Assembly: GCA_965226925.1 (NCBI GenBank) | Contig: CBDDEN010000010.1 | Location: 1-64,000, forward strand | Reading direction: 5' to 3' | DNA: 64,000 nt | Source of the DNA: CBDDCX01 sp965226925 | GTDB taxonomy: Bacteria; Gemmatimonadota; Gemmatimonadetes; Longimicrobiales; Gaopeijiaceae | Shown: positions 8,922 through 16,558 of the stretch, in pieces | Position numbering within the stretch: position 1 is the first letter of the stretch | How the letters are laid out: each line of letters opens with the position of its first letter | The notes under the pieces: generated by a model | The model's input: only the letters and a program-made list of their open reading frames with translations | What the model was told of the DNA's origin: nothing | Database searches by the model: none | Program-made: the position numbers and the translations under genes

Positions 8922-9956
8922 TCAATGCCGTGATGGCTCCGGCGTTCGTCTCCACCTGACGCTGAAGCCGTATCTCGTCACCGTGGTCTTGAGGTCCTTG
9001 TGACCCATTAGGCGTTGGAGCGTCGAGACCTCACAACCGGAACGGATCATCTCGGTAGCGAAGCAGCCTCGGAGCACATGGGAGGAGAGTGGTTTGGTGA
9101 TGCCGGCTTGTCGCACGGCCTTCTTGATGGCGCGCTGAATTGTGGTGAGGTGGACAGCTCGTCTGCCCATGTGTCCGGTCTTGGGATCTCGCGACAGCTT
9201 GTGACTGGGGAAGAGGAACTGCCAGGCTAGTTCCCAGCCGGCCCCCGGGTCCTTCCGCCCCAGGGCCTCCGGGCAGTGGCGCCCAGCCGGCCTCGCGCCC
9301 CAGGGTCCTGAGCATGGAGTCGGGCGACGGCGTCCACCTGCCGCCGAAGGGCCTCCACGGCACCCCGCCCGATCGGCACCACCCTGTCCTTGGCGCCCTT
9401 CCCGGCGCGCACGGTGAGTTCACGGTTGCTTGAGGTTGAGGTCCTTCACCCTGATGGCCATTGTCTCCGCAATGCGGGTCCCGGAGCCGTACATGAACAT
9501 GGTTTCCATTCGTGACACCTTGGGGAGGTGAGCCATGACGGCACCTACCTCTTCTGGTGTAGCGTACTTCGGGAGCACCTCGGGCGGCTTGGCCCGGGCG
9601 ACGCCACCCCTTCCCCCGAACTCCTCGCGATACACCTCCCCATACAGAAACAGGACCGCCGCCGTTGCCTGATTGATGGAAGAGGAACCGAGTCCGAGGT
9701 CATTTGCGAGATGGGAGGTGAAGGATTCGATCTCCGCACGTCCCATCGCGGCAGGATCCCGTCGGCCGTGGAAGCCTATGTAGCGCTCGACCCAGGCGAC
9801 ATACGTCTTTTCAGTACGGGGGCTCAGGTTCCGGGCCCGGATACGGGTGCGTACCAGCTCTCGCACGCGGACTACGACCGGTCGGGCCCTCCGACTGGGT
9901 GATTCTCCGGACGTGTGGTTTAGTCCTGGGCCGGCCTCCGCTCCGCGTTTGTTCAT
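8922..9956 (-). CDS. intI: Integron-type tyrosine recombinase (IntI-like), two frameshifts
   Basis: IntI enzymes insert and excise gene cassettes at attI and attC sites. The N-terminal SAM-like domain reads RARNLSPRTEKTYVAWVERY. The catalytic domain begins with GSGTRIAETMAIRVKDLNL. After a break near 9420 comes VRAGKGAKDRVVPIGRG. After another near 9230 comes WQFLFPSHKLSRDPKTGHMG, the extra IntI-specific block. The end is SHVLRGCFATEMIRSG and LMGHKDLKTTVTRY with the nucleophilic Tyr. The His-x-x-Arg box is HVLRG instead of HTLRH. The total is exactly 345 codons, because the shifts compensate. XerC/D-like recombinases lack the FPS block, so IntI is the better call. No recognisable attC array follows. 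Confidence 0.78.
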
Positions 9957-10023
9957 AGCCGAATCTCGGGTTCGCGGCTGGGCAGTGGGATGACAGGATG
10001 GGTGGGATCGCGGTCTTCCGATT

Positions 10024-10072
10024 TGACCGCTCGGCTCGAGCCCGCGAGTCCTTTCGGACGCCGGTTTTCAAG
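10024..10072. repeat. Composite repeat copy A: tRNA-Ser 3' half fused to a 27-bp repeat
   Basis: Bases 10045-10072 match tRNA-Ser bases 10851-10878 with one mismatch in 28 (anticodon-loop side, variable arm, start of the T arm). Bases 10024-10050 match copy B at 10752-10778 with two mismatches in 27. The copy therefore looks like a crossover product between tRNA-Ser and copy B. It lies about 70 bp upstream of the integrase start. Confidence 0.75.
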
Positions 10073-10218
10073 TTCGATACCAGATCTTGCGTGTGGCTTC
10101 GTCTGGTACGAACACCCCAGGGTGGCACGGGTTTTGCTCGATGCCACTTCTCGTGAGACTGCGCCGACTTGCGTCTATTTGCTGGCGTCCGCCAAAAAGT
10201 TGCCGAAGAACAACGGGG

Positions 10219-10653
10219 CTACCTGGTGCACGCACCCGTTAGAGCATCTAGGTCCCTTTGTCCTTCGTCGTTCATCGGCCCCAAGAACACCGGGACGGGG
10301 CCAAGAGCAGGCATCCCGGCGGAGATCCGATCCTCCGATGGAATGACGTGAGTCCGGCGCATGGTCACAGAGACCTCGGACCCGTCTCCGTTTGAGGCTG
10401 GTGCGATCGAAATTGTCGCCTCGCTGGCATAGGGTTCGCTCATGGCATTTCCGGTCTCCTTCACCTCAAGAATAAACCCGCCGTCCAGGTCGCTGTCCTC
10501 GACGCGGTATTCCATCTGGGCCAAAAGCCGCAGGTAGCAGGAGAAGGTTTGATCGGGAGCCGTTGGTCGCGCCCCGCGCACCGTCTGCATGGGTGCGGTG
10601 CAGCCGGCGAGTAGCAAGATCGCGAGCATCAAGTTTCGCTTGAGCCGGAACAT
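10219..10653 (-). CDS. Small lipoprotein of unknown function
   Basis: The 144-residue product starts at ATG 10653 after a strong GGAGGGGTG ribosome site. Its signal peptide, RNLMLAILLLAGC, ends in a lipobox Cys. The mature part has a predicted beta-rich pattern (EYRVEDSDLDGGFILEVKE, EATISIAPASNGDGSEVSVT) with no recognised family. It is the only gene between the integrase and tRNA-Ser and is flanked by the tRNA-derived repeats, so it may have arrived with a small mobile unit. The frame is intact. Confidence 0.7.
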   Translation of the reverse strand: MFRLKRNLMLAILLLAGCTAPMQTVRGARPTAPDQTFSCYLRLLAQMEYRVEDSDLDGGFILEVKETGNAMSEPYASEATISIAPASNGDGSEVSVTMRRTHVIPSEDRISAGMPALGPVPVFLGPMNDEGQRDLDALTGACTR

Positions 10654-10751
10654 CACCCCTCCAATTCCTCTGTGGTACTCAACAGTTGAGTGAGAACGGC
10701 GGCTGTTTGCAAGTGAGCGTTGCTCCGGGCCCCATCGCGGGTTCCCGTTCC

Positions 10752-10807
10752 TGACCGCTCGGCTCGAACCCACGAGTCGCCCTTCTTCGAAGGGCGCGTG
10801 GGTTCGA
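10752..10807. repeat. Repeat copy B and long hairpin
   Basis: Bases 10752-10778 repeat copy A (25 of 27). Bases 10764-10807 form a strong imperfect palindrome: outer arms 10764-10774 and 10797-10807 are a perfect 11-bp inverted repeat (TCGAACCCACG), and inner arms 10779-10785 and 10789-10795 (GCCCTTC/GAAGGGC) add 7 bp. Unpaired AGTC and G separate the two stems. The outer arm is a T-arm sequence of tRNA-Ser. It could be a recombination site or a transcript-end hairpin. Confidence 0.7.
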
Positions 10808-10826
10808 ACGCGGAGGACAAAATTAG

Positions 10827-10910
10827 CGGAGGGGGTGGGATTCGAACCCACGAGTCCTTTCGGACGCCAGTTTTCAAGACTGGTGCATTGAACCGCTCTG
10901 CCACCCCTCC
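10827..10910 (-). tRNA. tRNA-Ser (anticodon UGA)
   Basis: The 84-nt cloverleaf has acceptor arms GGAGGGG and CCCCTCC, a D arm with GCAGAGCGGTTCAATGC and the anticodon stem-loop CAGTCTTGAAAACTG with TGA. It has the long variable arm that defines serine tRNAs (GTCC GAAA GGAC), T arm GTGGG TTCGAAT CCCAC and discriminator G. CCA is not encoded. It aligns base for base with the E. coli tRNA-Ser(UGA) layout. Its 3' half is partly duplicated at 10024-10072. Confidence 0.95.
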
Positions 10911-10990
10911 AGGTAGCCTTGGCCTGGGAAACCTCAGGCATCCACACGCGGCGTGTAAAGTGGGGCGCGTGATCGGGCTCGAGACTCCGA

Positions 10991-12670
10991 TCAGTGACGG
11001 AAGAGTCGCTGCCCGGTGAAGACCATCGCCATGCCGTGCTCGTTCGCGGCCTCGATGACCTCGTCGTCCCTCATCGATCCCCCCGGCTGGACGATGGCCC
11101 GCGCCCCGGCATCGGCCGCTGCGTCGACTCCGTCGCGGAAGGGGAAGAACGCGTCGGACGCCAATACGGCGCCACTCAGATCCAGCCCGGCATCGGCGGC
11201 CTTTTGTCCGGCGATGCGCGACGAGTCCACACGGCTCATCTGTCCGGCTCCGATCCCCAACGTGGCTCCGCCACTCGCGAACAGGATCGCGTTCGACTTC
11301 ACGCCGAAGACGGCGGCCCAGGCGAAGCGCAGATCGTCCCACTCGGCTTCGTCGGGACTCCTGTGGGTGGCGACGTCCCAGTCCACCTTGTTCAGTCTGT
11401 AGAACGGGAGCGGCGGCGGGGTTTGGGCGAGCATCCCGCCGTAGACGCTTCGCAGCGCGAGAGCGTGTGGTCGGCGGCCGTGTTCCGCCAGGAAGCGACC
11501 GGTCCGCCGCACCTCTTCGGGTGCCCTGCTCCACCAGTCCTCCCGGGGCTCGCCCGCGACCTTTTCACCGATTCCCCCGGAGACCAACAACCGCAGGTTC
11601 TTCTTCTCCGTCAGCACCTCCAATGCCTCGTCATCGTAGGCGGGAGCGACTATGCACTCGATGAAGAGCCCGGACATGGTTCGGGCGGTCTCAGGACAGA
11701 CTCTCCTGTTCAGGGCGATGACCGAACCGAAGGCGCTGACGGGGTCGGTGCGGAGGGCCCTCTCGTAGGCGGTGGACACCGTGTCGGCCACAGCCAGGCC
11801 ACACGGAGTCGTATGCTTGACGATGCACACGGCCGGCAGCGGTGAGAAGGCGAAGGGAGCAAGCGACAGCAGCGCGCCGTCGAGATCGAGAAGGTTGTTG
11901 TAGGAGAGGTCCTTTCCGTGTAGCTGCTCGAGTCCCGCCAGGCCGTCCCGCTCACCACGCGTGCGGTAGAATGCGGCGTCCTGACCCGGGTTCTCACCGT
12001 ACCGTAGTCCCTGCACCAGCTCGAGGTGGAGCGAAAGCTCATCAGGCAGGCCCGGACCGGAGCCGCTCGCCGCCGTTCCGGTCGCGGTTTCGTCGGCCTC
12101 CAGATAGGCGGCTACCGCAGCGTCGTACTCACTGATGTGACGGAAGACCTTGGCGGCAAGCTCGCGACGTAACGTCGGATCTACGTTGGCACCGTCCGAA
12201 AGAGCGCTCACCACCCGGTCGTAATCCGACGGATCAACCAGGACTAGCACGTCGGCATGGCTCTTGGCCGCAGCCCGAATCATGGTGGGTCCGCCTATGT
12301 CCACCTTCGACATCGCCTCCCCCACCGGCACGTTCCCGCGAGCCACGGTCTCGCGGAACGGATAGAGGTTCACGGCAACCAGGTCGATGGGTGCATACCC
12401 GTGCTCCTCGAGAGAGGCCATGTCGTCGGGGCGGTCGCGGCGCGCCAGAAGCCCCGCGTGGACCGCAGGATGCAACGTCTTCACACGCCCCTCCATCATT
12501 TCGGGATGGCCTGTGACATCGGCAACTTCCGTCACCGGCAACCCGGCCTCTCGAACGGCACGTGCCGTACCTCCGGTCGACAGGATCTCCCAGCCGGCCT
12601 CCACCAATGACTTGGCCAGAGCCTCGATGCCCGTCTTGTTTGACACGCTAAGGAGCGCTCGTCGCTTCAT
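10991..12670 (-). CDS. purH: Bifunctional AICAR formyltransferase / IMP cyclohydrolase
   Basis: Catalyses the last two steps of IMP synthesis in the cytoplasm. The N-terminal MGS-like cyclohydrolase domain reads KRRALLSVSNKTGIEALAKS, then LSTGGTAR, GRVKTLHPAVHAGLL and NLYPFRETVA. The C-terminal transformylase domain has CIVKHTTPCGLAVAD (the family's Lys-His pair) and ends LRDDEVIEAANEHGMAMVFT-like. ATG 12670 (MKRRALLSVS) fits the family start, with GGAGGAG 12 nt upstream; an in-frame ATG at 12691 is also possible. Full length, intact. It follows purN by 46 bp on the same strand. Confidence 0.95.
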   Translation of the reverse strand: MKRRALLSVSNKTGIEALAKSLVEAGWEILSTGGTARAVREAGLPVTEVADVTGHPEMMEGRVKTLHPAVHAGLLARRDRPDDMASLEEHGYAPIDLVAVNLYPFRETVARGNVPVGEAMSKVDIGGPTMIRAAAKSHADVLVLVDPSDYDRVVSALSDGANVDPTLRRELAAKVFRHISEYDAAVAAYLEADETATGTAASGSGPGLPDELSLHLELVQGLRYGENPGQDAAFYRTRGERDGLAGLEQLHGKDLSYNNLLDLDGALLSLAPFAFSPLPAVCIVKHTTPCGLAVADTVSTAYERALRTDPVSAFGSVIALNRRVCPETARTMSGLFIECIVAPAYDDEALEVLTEKKNLRLLVSGGIGEKVAGEPREDWWSRAPEEVRRTGRFLAEHGRRPHALALRSVYGGMLAQTPPPLPFYRLNKVDWDVATHRSPDEAEWDDLRFAWAAVFGVKSNAILFASGGATLGIGAGQMSRVDSSRIAGQKAADAGLDLSGAVLASDAFFPFRDGVDAAADAGARAIVQPGGSMRDDEVIEAANEHGMAMVFTGQRLFRH

Positions 12671-12716
12671 GTCTAGCTCGTTCTCCTCCATCTGCTATCT
12701 GCTCGCTTCTCGAACG

Positions 12717-13370
12717 TCAGTTCCGAAGCGTGGATTGAAGGTCGGTGGACGTCAGTGTGAAGGGGCCCGGTTCTCTGCCCTCCGCGACGGCTCGGCAAAC
12801 GTGTTCGACCACGGCGGGGTAGAGACGATGCTCCACCTGCAGCACACGCGCCGCTACTGCCTCGGCATCGTCTCCGGGCAGGACCGGGACCGGCCATTGG
12901 GCTACGATGGTCCCCGCGTCGTACTGCTCGTCCACATAGTGGACCGTCGCCCCGGTCACCTTGGCTCCCTCCGCCAGGACGGCCTGATGGACGCGCCCTC
13001 CGTACATGCCGCTTCCCCCAAACGCCGGGAGCAAGGCAGGATGTACGTTGAGGATGCGTCTCGGATAGGACGCCACCAGCGCCGACGGGATGAGCCTGAG
13101 GTACCCGGCGAGGGCGATGACCTGCACGTCGCGATCGCGAAGGTGTCGGAGAAGCTCCTCCCCGATCTCTTCCTGGGAGCGATCCCGCACGGAGACGACC
13201 AGTGCGTCCCGGCCGGCTGCCCTGGCCCGATCGAGCGCCCCGGCTTCCTCACGGTCGGCGATGACCACCACCACCCGGTACACCTGGCTCGCACCCTCGA
13301 GATCCAGGAGGGCCTGGAGATTCGTCCCCTCGCCCGACGCGAATACGGCAACGGGAACGGGAGTGGTCAC
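12717..13370 (-). CDS. purN: Phosphoribosylglycinamide formyltransferase
   Basis: Transfers formyl from 10-formyl-THF to GAR in purine synthesis. The 217-residue protein shows ASGEGTNLQALLD at the start and the catalytic NVHPALLPAFGGSGMYG (Asn and His). It also has GATVHYVDEQYDAGTIVAQ with the catalytic Asp. It overlaps the upstream MBL hydrolase by four bases (ATGA) and is followed by purH, so the three form one operon. Confidence 0.95.
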   Translation of the reverse strand: MTTPVPVAVFASGEGTNLQALLDLEGASQVYRVVVVIADREEAGALDRARAAGRDALVVSVRDRSQEEIGEELLRHLRDRDVQVIALAGYLRLIPSALVASYPRRILNVHPALLPAFGGSGMYGGRVHQAVLAEGAKVTGATVHYVDEQYDAGTIVAQWPVPVLPGDDAEAVAARVLQVEHRLYPAVVEHVCRAVAEGREPGPFTLTSTDLQSTLRN

Positions 13371-14017
13371 GCGAGTTCCCCTCCATAGTGCGGGATGAGG
13401 AACGGATTCCCTACACGTTCGTGACCCACCGACGTGGGGGGGCCGTGACCGGTCAGGAGTCGAGTCTCATCGGGCATGGTCAGCACGTGCCGTCGAATGC
13501 TGTCGAAGAGGGCGCGGTAATCACCACCGGGAAGATCGGTCCTCCCGACCGAGCCCGCAAAGACGAGGTCCCCGACGATCGCGACATGGTCATCCGCGGC
13601 CACGAGGATCACGTGGCCAGGAGAGTGTCCGGGCGTGTGGACCACCTTGAAGGACGAAGCACCGAAGCTGTATGTGTCCCCGTCGTGGAGCTCCTCGTCG
13701 GGTGGAGCCAACCCGGGTGCAGTGAGGCCGAACATGGCCGCTTGGGCCGGCACGGAGTCGAATAGGGGTCGGTCGGCGGGGTGTAGGTAGGTGGGCACGT
13801 CCGCGAAGTCGCGCATGGCACCGAGGCCTTCCACGTGATCGAGATGCGCATGAGTCAACAGGATCGCCGCCAGGTCGCCTCCCTCGGCCTCGATGGCGGA
13901 GACCATCTCCGGGGCACAGGCTCCGGGGTCAACGACCACGCACCGCCCCGTGGTCTCGCACCACGCGACGTAACCGTTCTCGGCGAAATTGCCAGCTGTG
14001 AAGGCTTGAAAACGCAT
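13367..14017 (-). CDS. MBL-fold metallo-hydrolase (glyoxalase II-like)
   Basis: The 216-residue protein has the metal-binding signature LTHAHLDHVEG near residue 54, then HTPGHSPGHV, VGDLVFAGSVGRTDLPGG and a late His in TGHGPPT. These are typical of short hydroxyacylglutathione-hydrolase-like enzymes that often act on thioesters. There is no C-terminal HAGH domain, so the substrate is open. Its last four bases overlap the purN start. It lies about 60 bp past the erpA terminator, so the promoter should lie in that gap. Confidence 0.85.
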   Translation of the reverse strand: MRFQAFTAGNFAENGYVAWCETTGRCVVVDPGACAPEMVSAIEAEGGDLAAILLTHAHLDHVEGLGAMRDFADVPTYLHPADRPLFDSVPAQAAMFGLTAPGLAPPDEELHDGDTYSFGASSFKVVHTPGHSPGHVILVAADDHVAIVGDLVFAGSVGRTDLPGGDYRALFDSIRRHVLTMPDETRLLTGHGPPTSVGHERVGNPFLIPHYGGELA

Positions 14018-14077
14018 CTAATCCGACTGACAGGAGCCCAGGCTTCGACCGAAGCGCTGGAGGCGCGACTCATACCC

Positions 14078-14113
14078 AAAAAAGCGGCCCGTAGGGATCG
14101 CACCTACGAGCCG
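14078..14113 (-). terminator. Rho-independent terminator after erpA
   Basis: On the minus strand, GGCTCGTAGG (14103-14112) pairs with CCTACGGGCC (14086-14095) around a 7-nt loop and is followed by TTTTTT (14078-14083). It lies about 25 nt past the erpA stop. Confidence 0.8.
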
Positions 14114-14137
14114 ATACATCTTGAGTGGGGCTGGCGA

Positions 14138-14482
14138 CTAGGCGGTGAAGGAACTTCCGCAGCCGCAACCCCCGGAGGCGTTCGGGTTCGAAAAAGTGAA
14201 CCCCGATCCCATCATGCTGGTCACGTAGTCGATCTCGACGCCACTCAGGTACTGAAGGCTGAACGGATCGAGGAAGATCTTCACACCCGACAGGTCGAGG
14301 ATCTCGTCATCGCTCTCCGGGGCGTCTTCTATGTTCAGCCCGTACTGAAAGCCGGAGCACCCACCCGGTAGAACCGCTACACGAAGCCCGGCATCTTCCG
14401 AAGCTCCCTGCTCTTCAATGAACGACTGGACCTTGCTCACCGCTGCGGGCGTGAGGGTCAATAGTGTCTCGGTGCTTTCCAT
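14138..14482 (-). CDS. erpA: Iron-sulfur cluster insertion protein (A-type carrier)
   Basis: A-type carriers deliver Fe-S clusters to apo-enzymes. All three ligand cysteines are visible: LPGGCSGFQYGL and the C-terminal SGGCGCGSSF. The 114-residue length is normal. ATG 14482 (MESTETLLTLTP) has GGAG eight bases upstream and is preferred over an in-frame GTG/ATG about 40 bp upstream. It is the last gene of the valS-selA-gmhB group and is followed by a good terminator. ErpA and IscA are hard to separate by sequence alone. Confidence 0.9.
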   Translation of the reverse strand: MESTETLLTLTPAAVSKVQSFIEEQGASEDAGLRVAVLPGGCSGFQYGLNIEDAPESDDEILDLSGVKIFLDPFSLQYLSGVEIDYVTSMMGSGFTFSNPNASGGCGCGSSFTA

Positions 14483-14567
14483 AAGTTCATCTCCTGGGGT
14501 CATTCTTACCCCTACCCCCAACCAATCGTTCTCGTCGGTGGCGACGCTTCACTCAATCGCCAAAAAG

Positions 14568-15152
14568 CTACCGGGAGGCCTTGAGAGGGTCAACGCCCGG
14601 CTCTCCGCCGAGAATGAGCTTCGCGGCCGCCCCGACATCGTCGACGACGAACACGCCTTGCGGCGCCCCCGGTTCCTCGTCGAGTCCGTATCCCGTACGC
14701 ACGAGCACGCCCCGTCCTCCCAGCTCGCCGGCCGGGAGTACGTCGGCGACCTTGTCCCCCACGTAGTAGGACTCCGTGAGGCTGACACCGAGCGCTTCCG
14801 CCGCCTCACGATGCATGCCCGTGTCCGGCTTGCGGCACCGGCACGCCTCGCCGAAATCGGGGTGGTGAGGACAGTAGAGGGTCAGGTCCACCGGCGCCTC
14901 GGCGGCTCGGAGCAGTTCGTCGAACCTCCGGGCGACGGCCCTGTAGTCGTCCTCTCCGTAGAGGCCTCTCGCGATGCCGGACTGGTTCGTCACCACGACG
15001 AGCGCGTACCCGGCCTCGCGTAACGCCCGAAGGGCATCGGTCGCCCCCGGCATGAGTACCACGCCCTCGGGGTCGGCCAGGTAGACCCTCTCCTGGATCA
15101 AAGTCCCGTCCCGGTCGAGGAAGACCGCGGGACGTAACGCATCGTCCGTCAC
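14568..15152 (-). CDS. gmhB: D-glycero-beta-D-manno-heptose-1,7-bisphosphate 7-phosphatase
   Basis: This HAD-IIIA phosphatase removes the C7 phosphate in ADP-heptose synthesis for LPS. Motifs are VFLDRDGTLI (nucleophile Asp), VVTNQSGIARGLY, the zinc ligands in YCPHHPDFGEACRCRKPDTG and YYVGDKVADVLPAG. The start is GTG 15152, which overlaps the selA stop as GTGA; this gives 194 residues, the normal size. Frame-compatible sequence continues upstream but inside selA. It implies a heptose-containing outer-membrane LPS. Confidence 0.9.
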   Translation of the reverse strand: MTDDALRPAVFLDRDGTLIQERVYLADPEGVVLMPGATDALRALREAGYALVVVTNQSGIARGLYGEDDYRAVARRFDELLRAAEAPVDLTLYCPHHPDFGEACRCRKPDTGMHREAAEALGVSLTESYYVGDKVADVLPAGELGGRGVLVRTGYGLDEEPGAPQGVFVVDDVGAAAKLILGGEPGVDPLKASR

Positions 15153-16558
15153 TGCCGGGCCAGGCCGGAGAGGAGCCTCAGCACTTCTGCGTCCTGCCAA
15201 TCGAGTACCGTCCGTAGGTCGACCCAAAGTGACCCGTCTTCGACCCGCGCGATCAGCGGGGGCACGGCGGCACGCAGGGCCCCGGCCAAAGCGTCGGCAC
15301 CGACGGCCCTCGGTCGAACGCGCACACCGTGACTCGCCAGCTCGACACCCGGAAAGGTCCCACCCCCGACCACCGAGGACATCTCGGCCACATCGGCCTC
15401 GACGCCCGCCGCGGCCAGTCCGTCCGCGAGAACTCTCGCACGCCCCCGCAGCGTGCCCGGGTCGGCCGAGAGCATCGCGAGGGTGGGAATCTCCCTTACG
15501 GCGCGCTCCGGCTCCCGATACAGCCGAAGGGTCGCCTCCAGGGCCAAGAGCGTGGTCTTGTCCACCCGAAGGGCGCGGCACAACGGGTTCTTCCGCATCC
15601 GCTCGATCCACTCTCCCTCGCCGGCCAGAATCCCAGCCTGGGGACCACCCAGTAGCTTGTCCCCCGAGAAAGCGACCACGTCCACTCCGGCCGCCAGGCT
15701 CTCGGTGGGTCGAGGCTCGGGCGGCAGGCCAAGCAGAGCCGCGTCGAGCAGAAGGCCGGAACCGAGATCGTGCACCACGCCGACTCCCCTCTCCTTCCCG
15801 AGCTCCACCAGATCGTGCAGGGTCGCCTCTTCGGTGAATCCCGTAATCCGGAAGTTGGAACGGTGAACCTTCAAGATCACGGCCACGTCCCTATCCTCGG
15901 ACAACGCCTCACGATAGTCCTCCAGGCGTGTCCGGTTGGTGCTACCTACCTCCCTCAGAATCGCGCCCGAACTCTGCATGATCTCGGGAATCCGGAATCC
16001 ACCCCCGATCTCCACGAGCTCGCCTCTGGAAACCAGCACGCATCTTCCGTCAGCCACCGTGCTCAGAGCGAGCACCAATGCGGCGGCCCCGTTGTTGACC
16101 ACGACGGCATCTTCGGCGCCCGTCAACTCCCGCAGGAGCGTTGCACAGTGGTCGTAGCGGGACCCCCGGGCACCGACATCCAGGTCGTACTCGAGGTTGG
16201 AGTATCCCTTCGCCCCCTCCATCGCCTCGATGGCCACCCCGGGCAAGGGTGCTCGGCCGAGGTTGGTGTGGAGGACGACCCCGGTTCCGTTGATCACGGG
16301 CCGGAGAGACGGCGTCGTAGCTCGCTCCAGGCGACGACGCACTCCGTCGGCATAAACGGTCACGTCCTCCACGTCTCCCGGGTCCTTCCCCGCCCCGATG
16401 TCACTCCGCACCCGTTCGATCTCTTCCCGGAGTTCGCTCAAAACCAAAGCTCTGGGTTGGCCTGCCAGGATGGGCTCGAACTCAGGCGACTCGAGAATCT
16501 GTTCCACCGCGGGAATGCGACGTCGGGCGTCGTTCCCGTCGCCGCGATTCATTTCCAT
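15149..16558 (-). CDS. selA: L-seryl-tRNA(Sec) selenium transferase
   Basis: A PLP enzyme that turns Ser-tRNA(Sec) into Sec-tRNA(Sec) with selenophosphate. The protein of about 470 residues shows the N-terminal IPAVEQILESPEF, the core NGTGVVLHTNLGRAPL, the PLP-lysine motif VVAFSGDKLLGGPQAGI and KNPLCRALRVDKTTLLALEA. ATG 16558 lies within the end of the upstream lipoprotein gene (ATGGAAATGA carries that stop), so translation is coupled. selB, selD and tRNA-Sec are not in this window. Confidence 0.95.
   Translation of the reverse strand: MEMNRGDGNDARRRIPAVEQILESPEFEPILAGQPRALVLSELREEIERVRSDIGAGKDPGDVEDVTVYADGVRRRLERATTPSLRPVINGTGVVLHTNLGRAPLPGVAIEAMEGAKGYSNLEYDLDVGARGSRYDHCATLLRELTGAEDAVVVNNGAAALVLALSTVADGRCVLVSRGELVEIGGGFRIPEIMQSSGAILREVGSTNRTRLEDYREALSEDRDVAVILKVHRSNFRITGFTEEATLHDLVELGKERGVGVVHDLGSGLLLDAALLGLPPEPRPTESLAAGVDVVAFSGDKLLGGPQAGILAGEGEWIERMRKNPLCRALRVDKTTLLALEATLRLYREPERAVREIPTLAMLSADPGTLRGRARVLADGLAAAGVEADVAEMSSVVGGGTFPGVELASHGVRVRPRAVGADALAGALRAAVPPLIARVEDGSLWVDLRTVLDWQDAEVLRLLSGLARQ

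Noticed and set aside
8621..8959. Short open frames on both strands between the transposase remnant and integrase
   Set aside because: Composition is biased and no motif, membrane pattern or ribosome site supports them.
10764..10807. attC site of an integron
   Set aside because: The fold is suggestive, but the ends lack the RYYYAAC/GTTRRRY core sequences, so it is listed only as a hairpin repeat.
12670..12691. Upstream ATG of purH as the main start
   Set aside because: The seven extra residues are not conserved and its ribosome site is poor, while GGAGGAG precedes the ATG at 12670.
14086..14112. Possible tRNA 3' end (T-arm-like GTAGG and CCTAC arms)
   Set aside because: No acceptor, D or anticodon arms surround it, and a run of six T follows, so it is a terminator.
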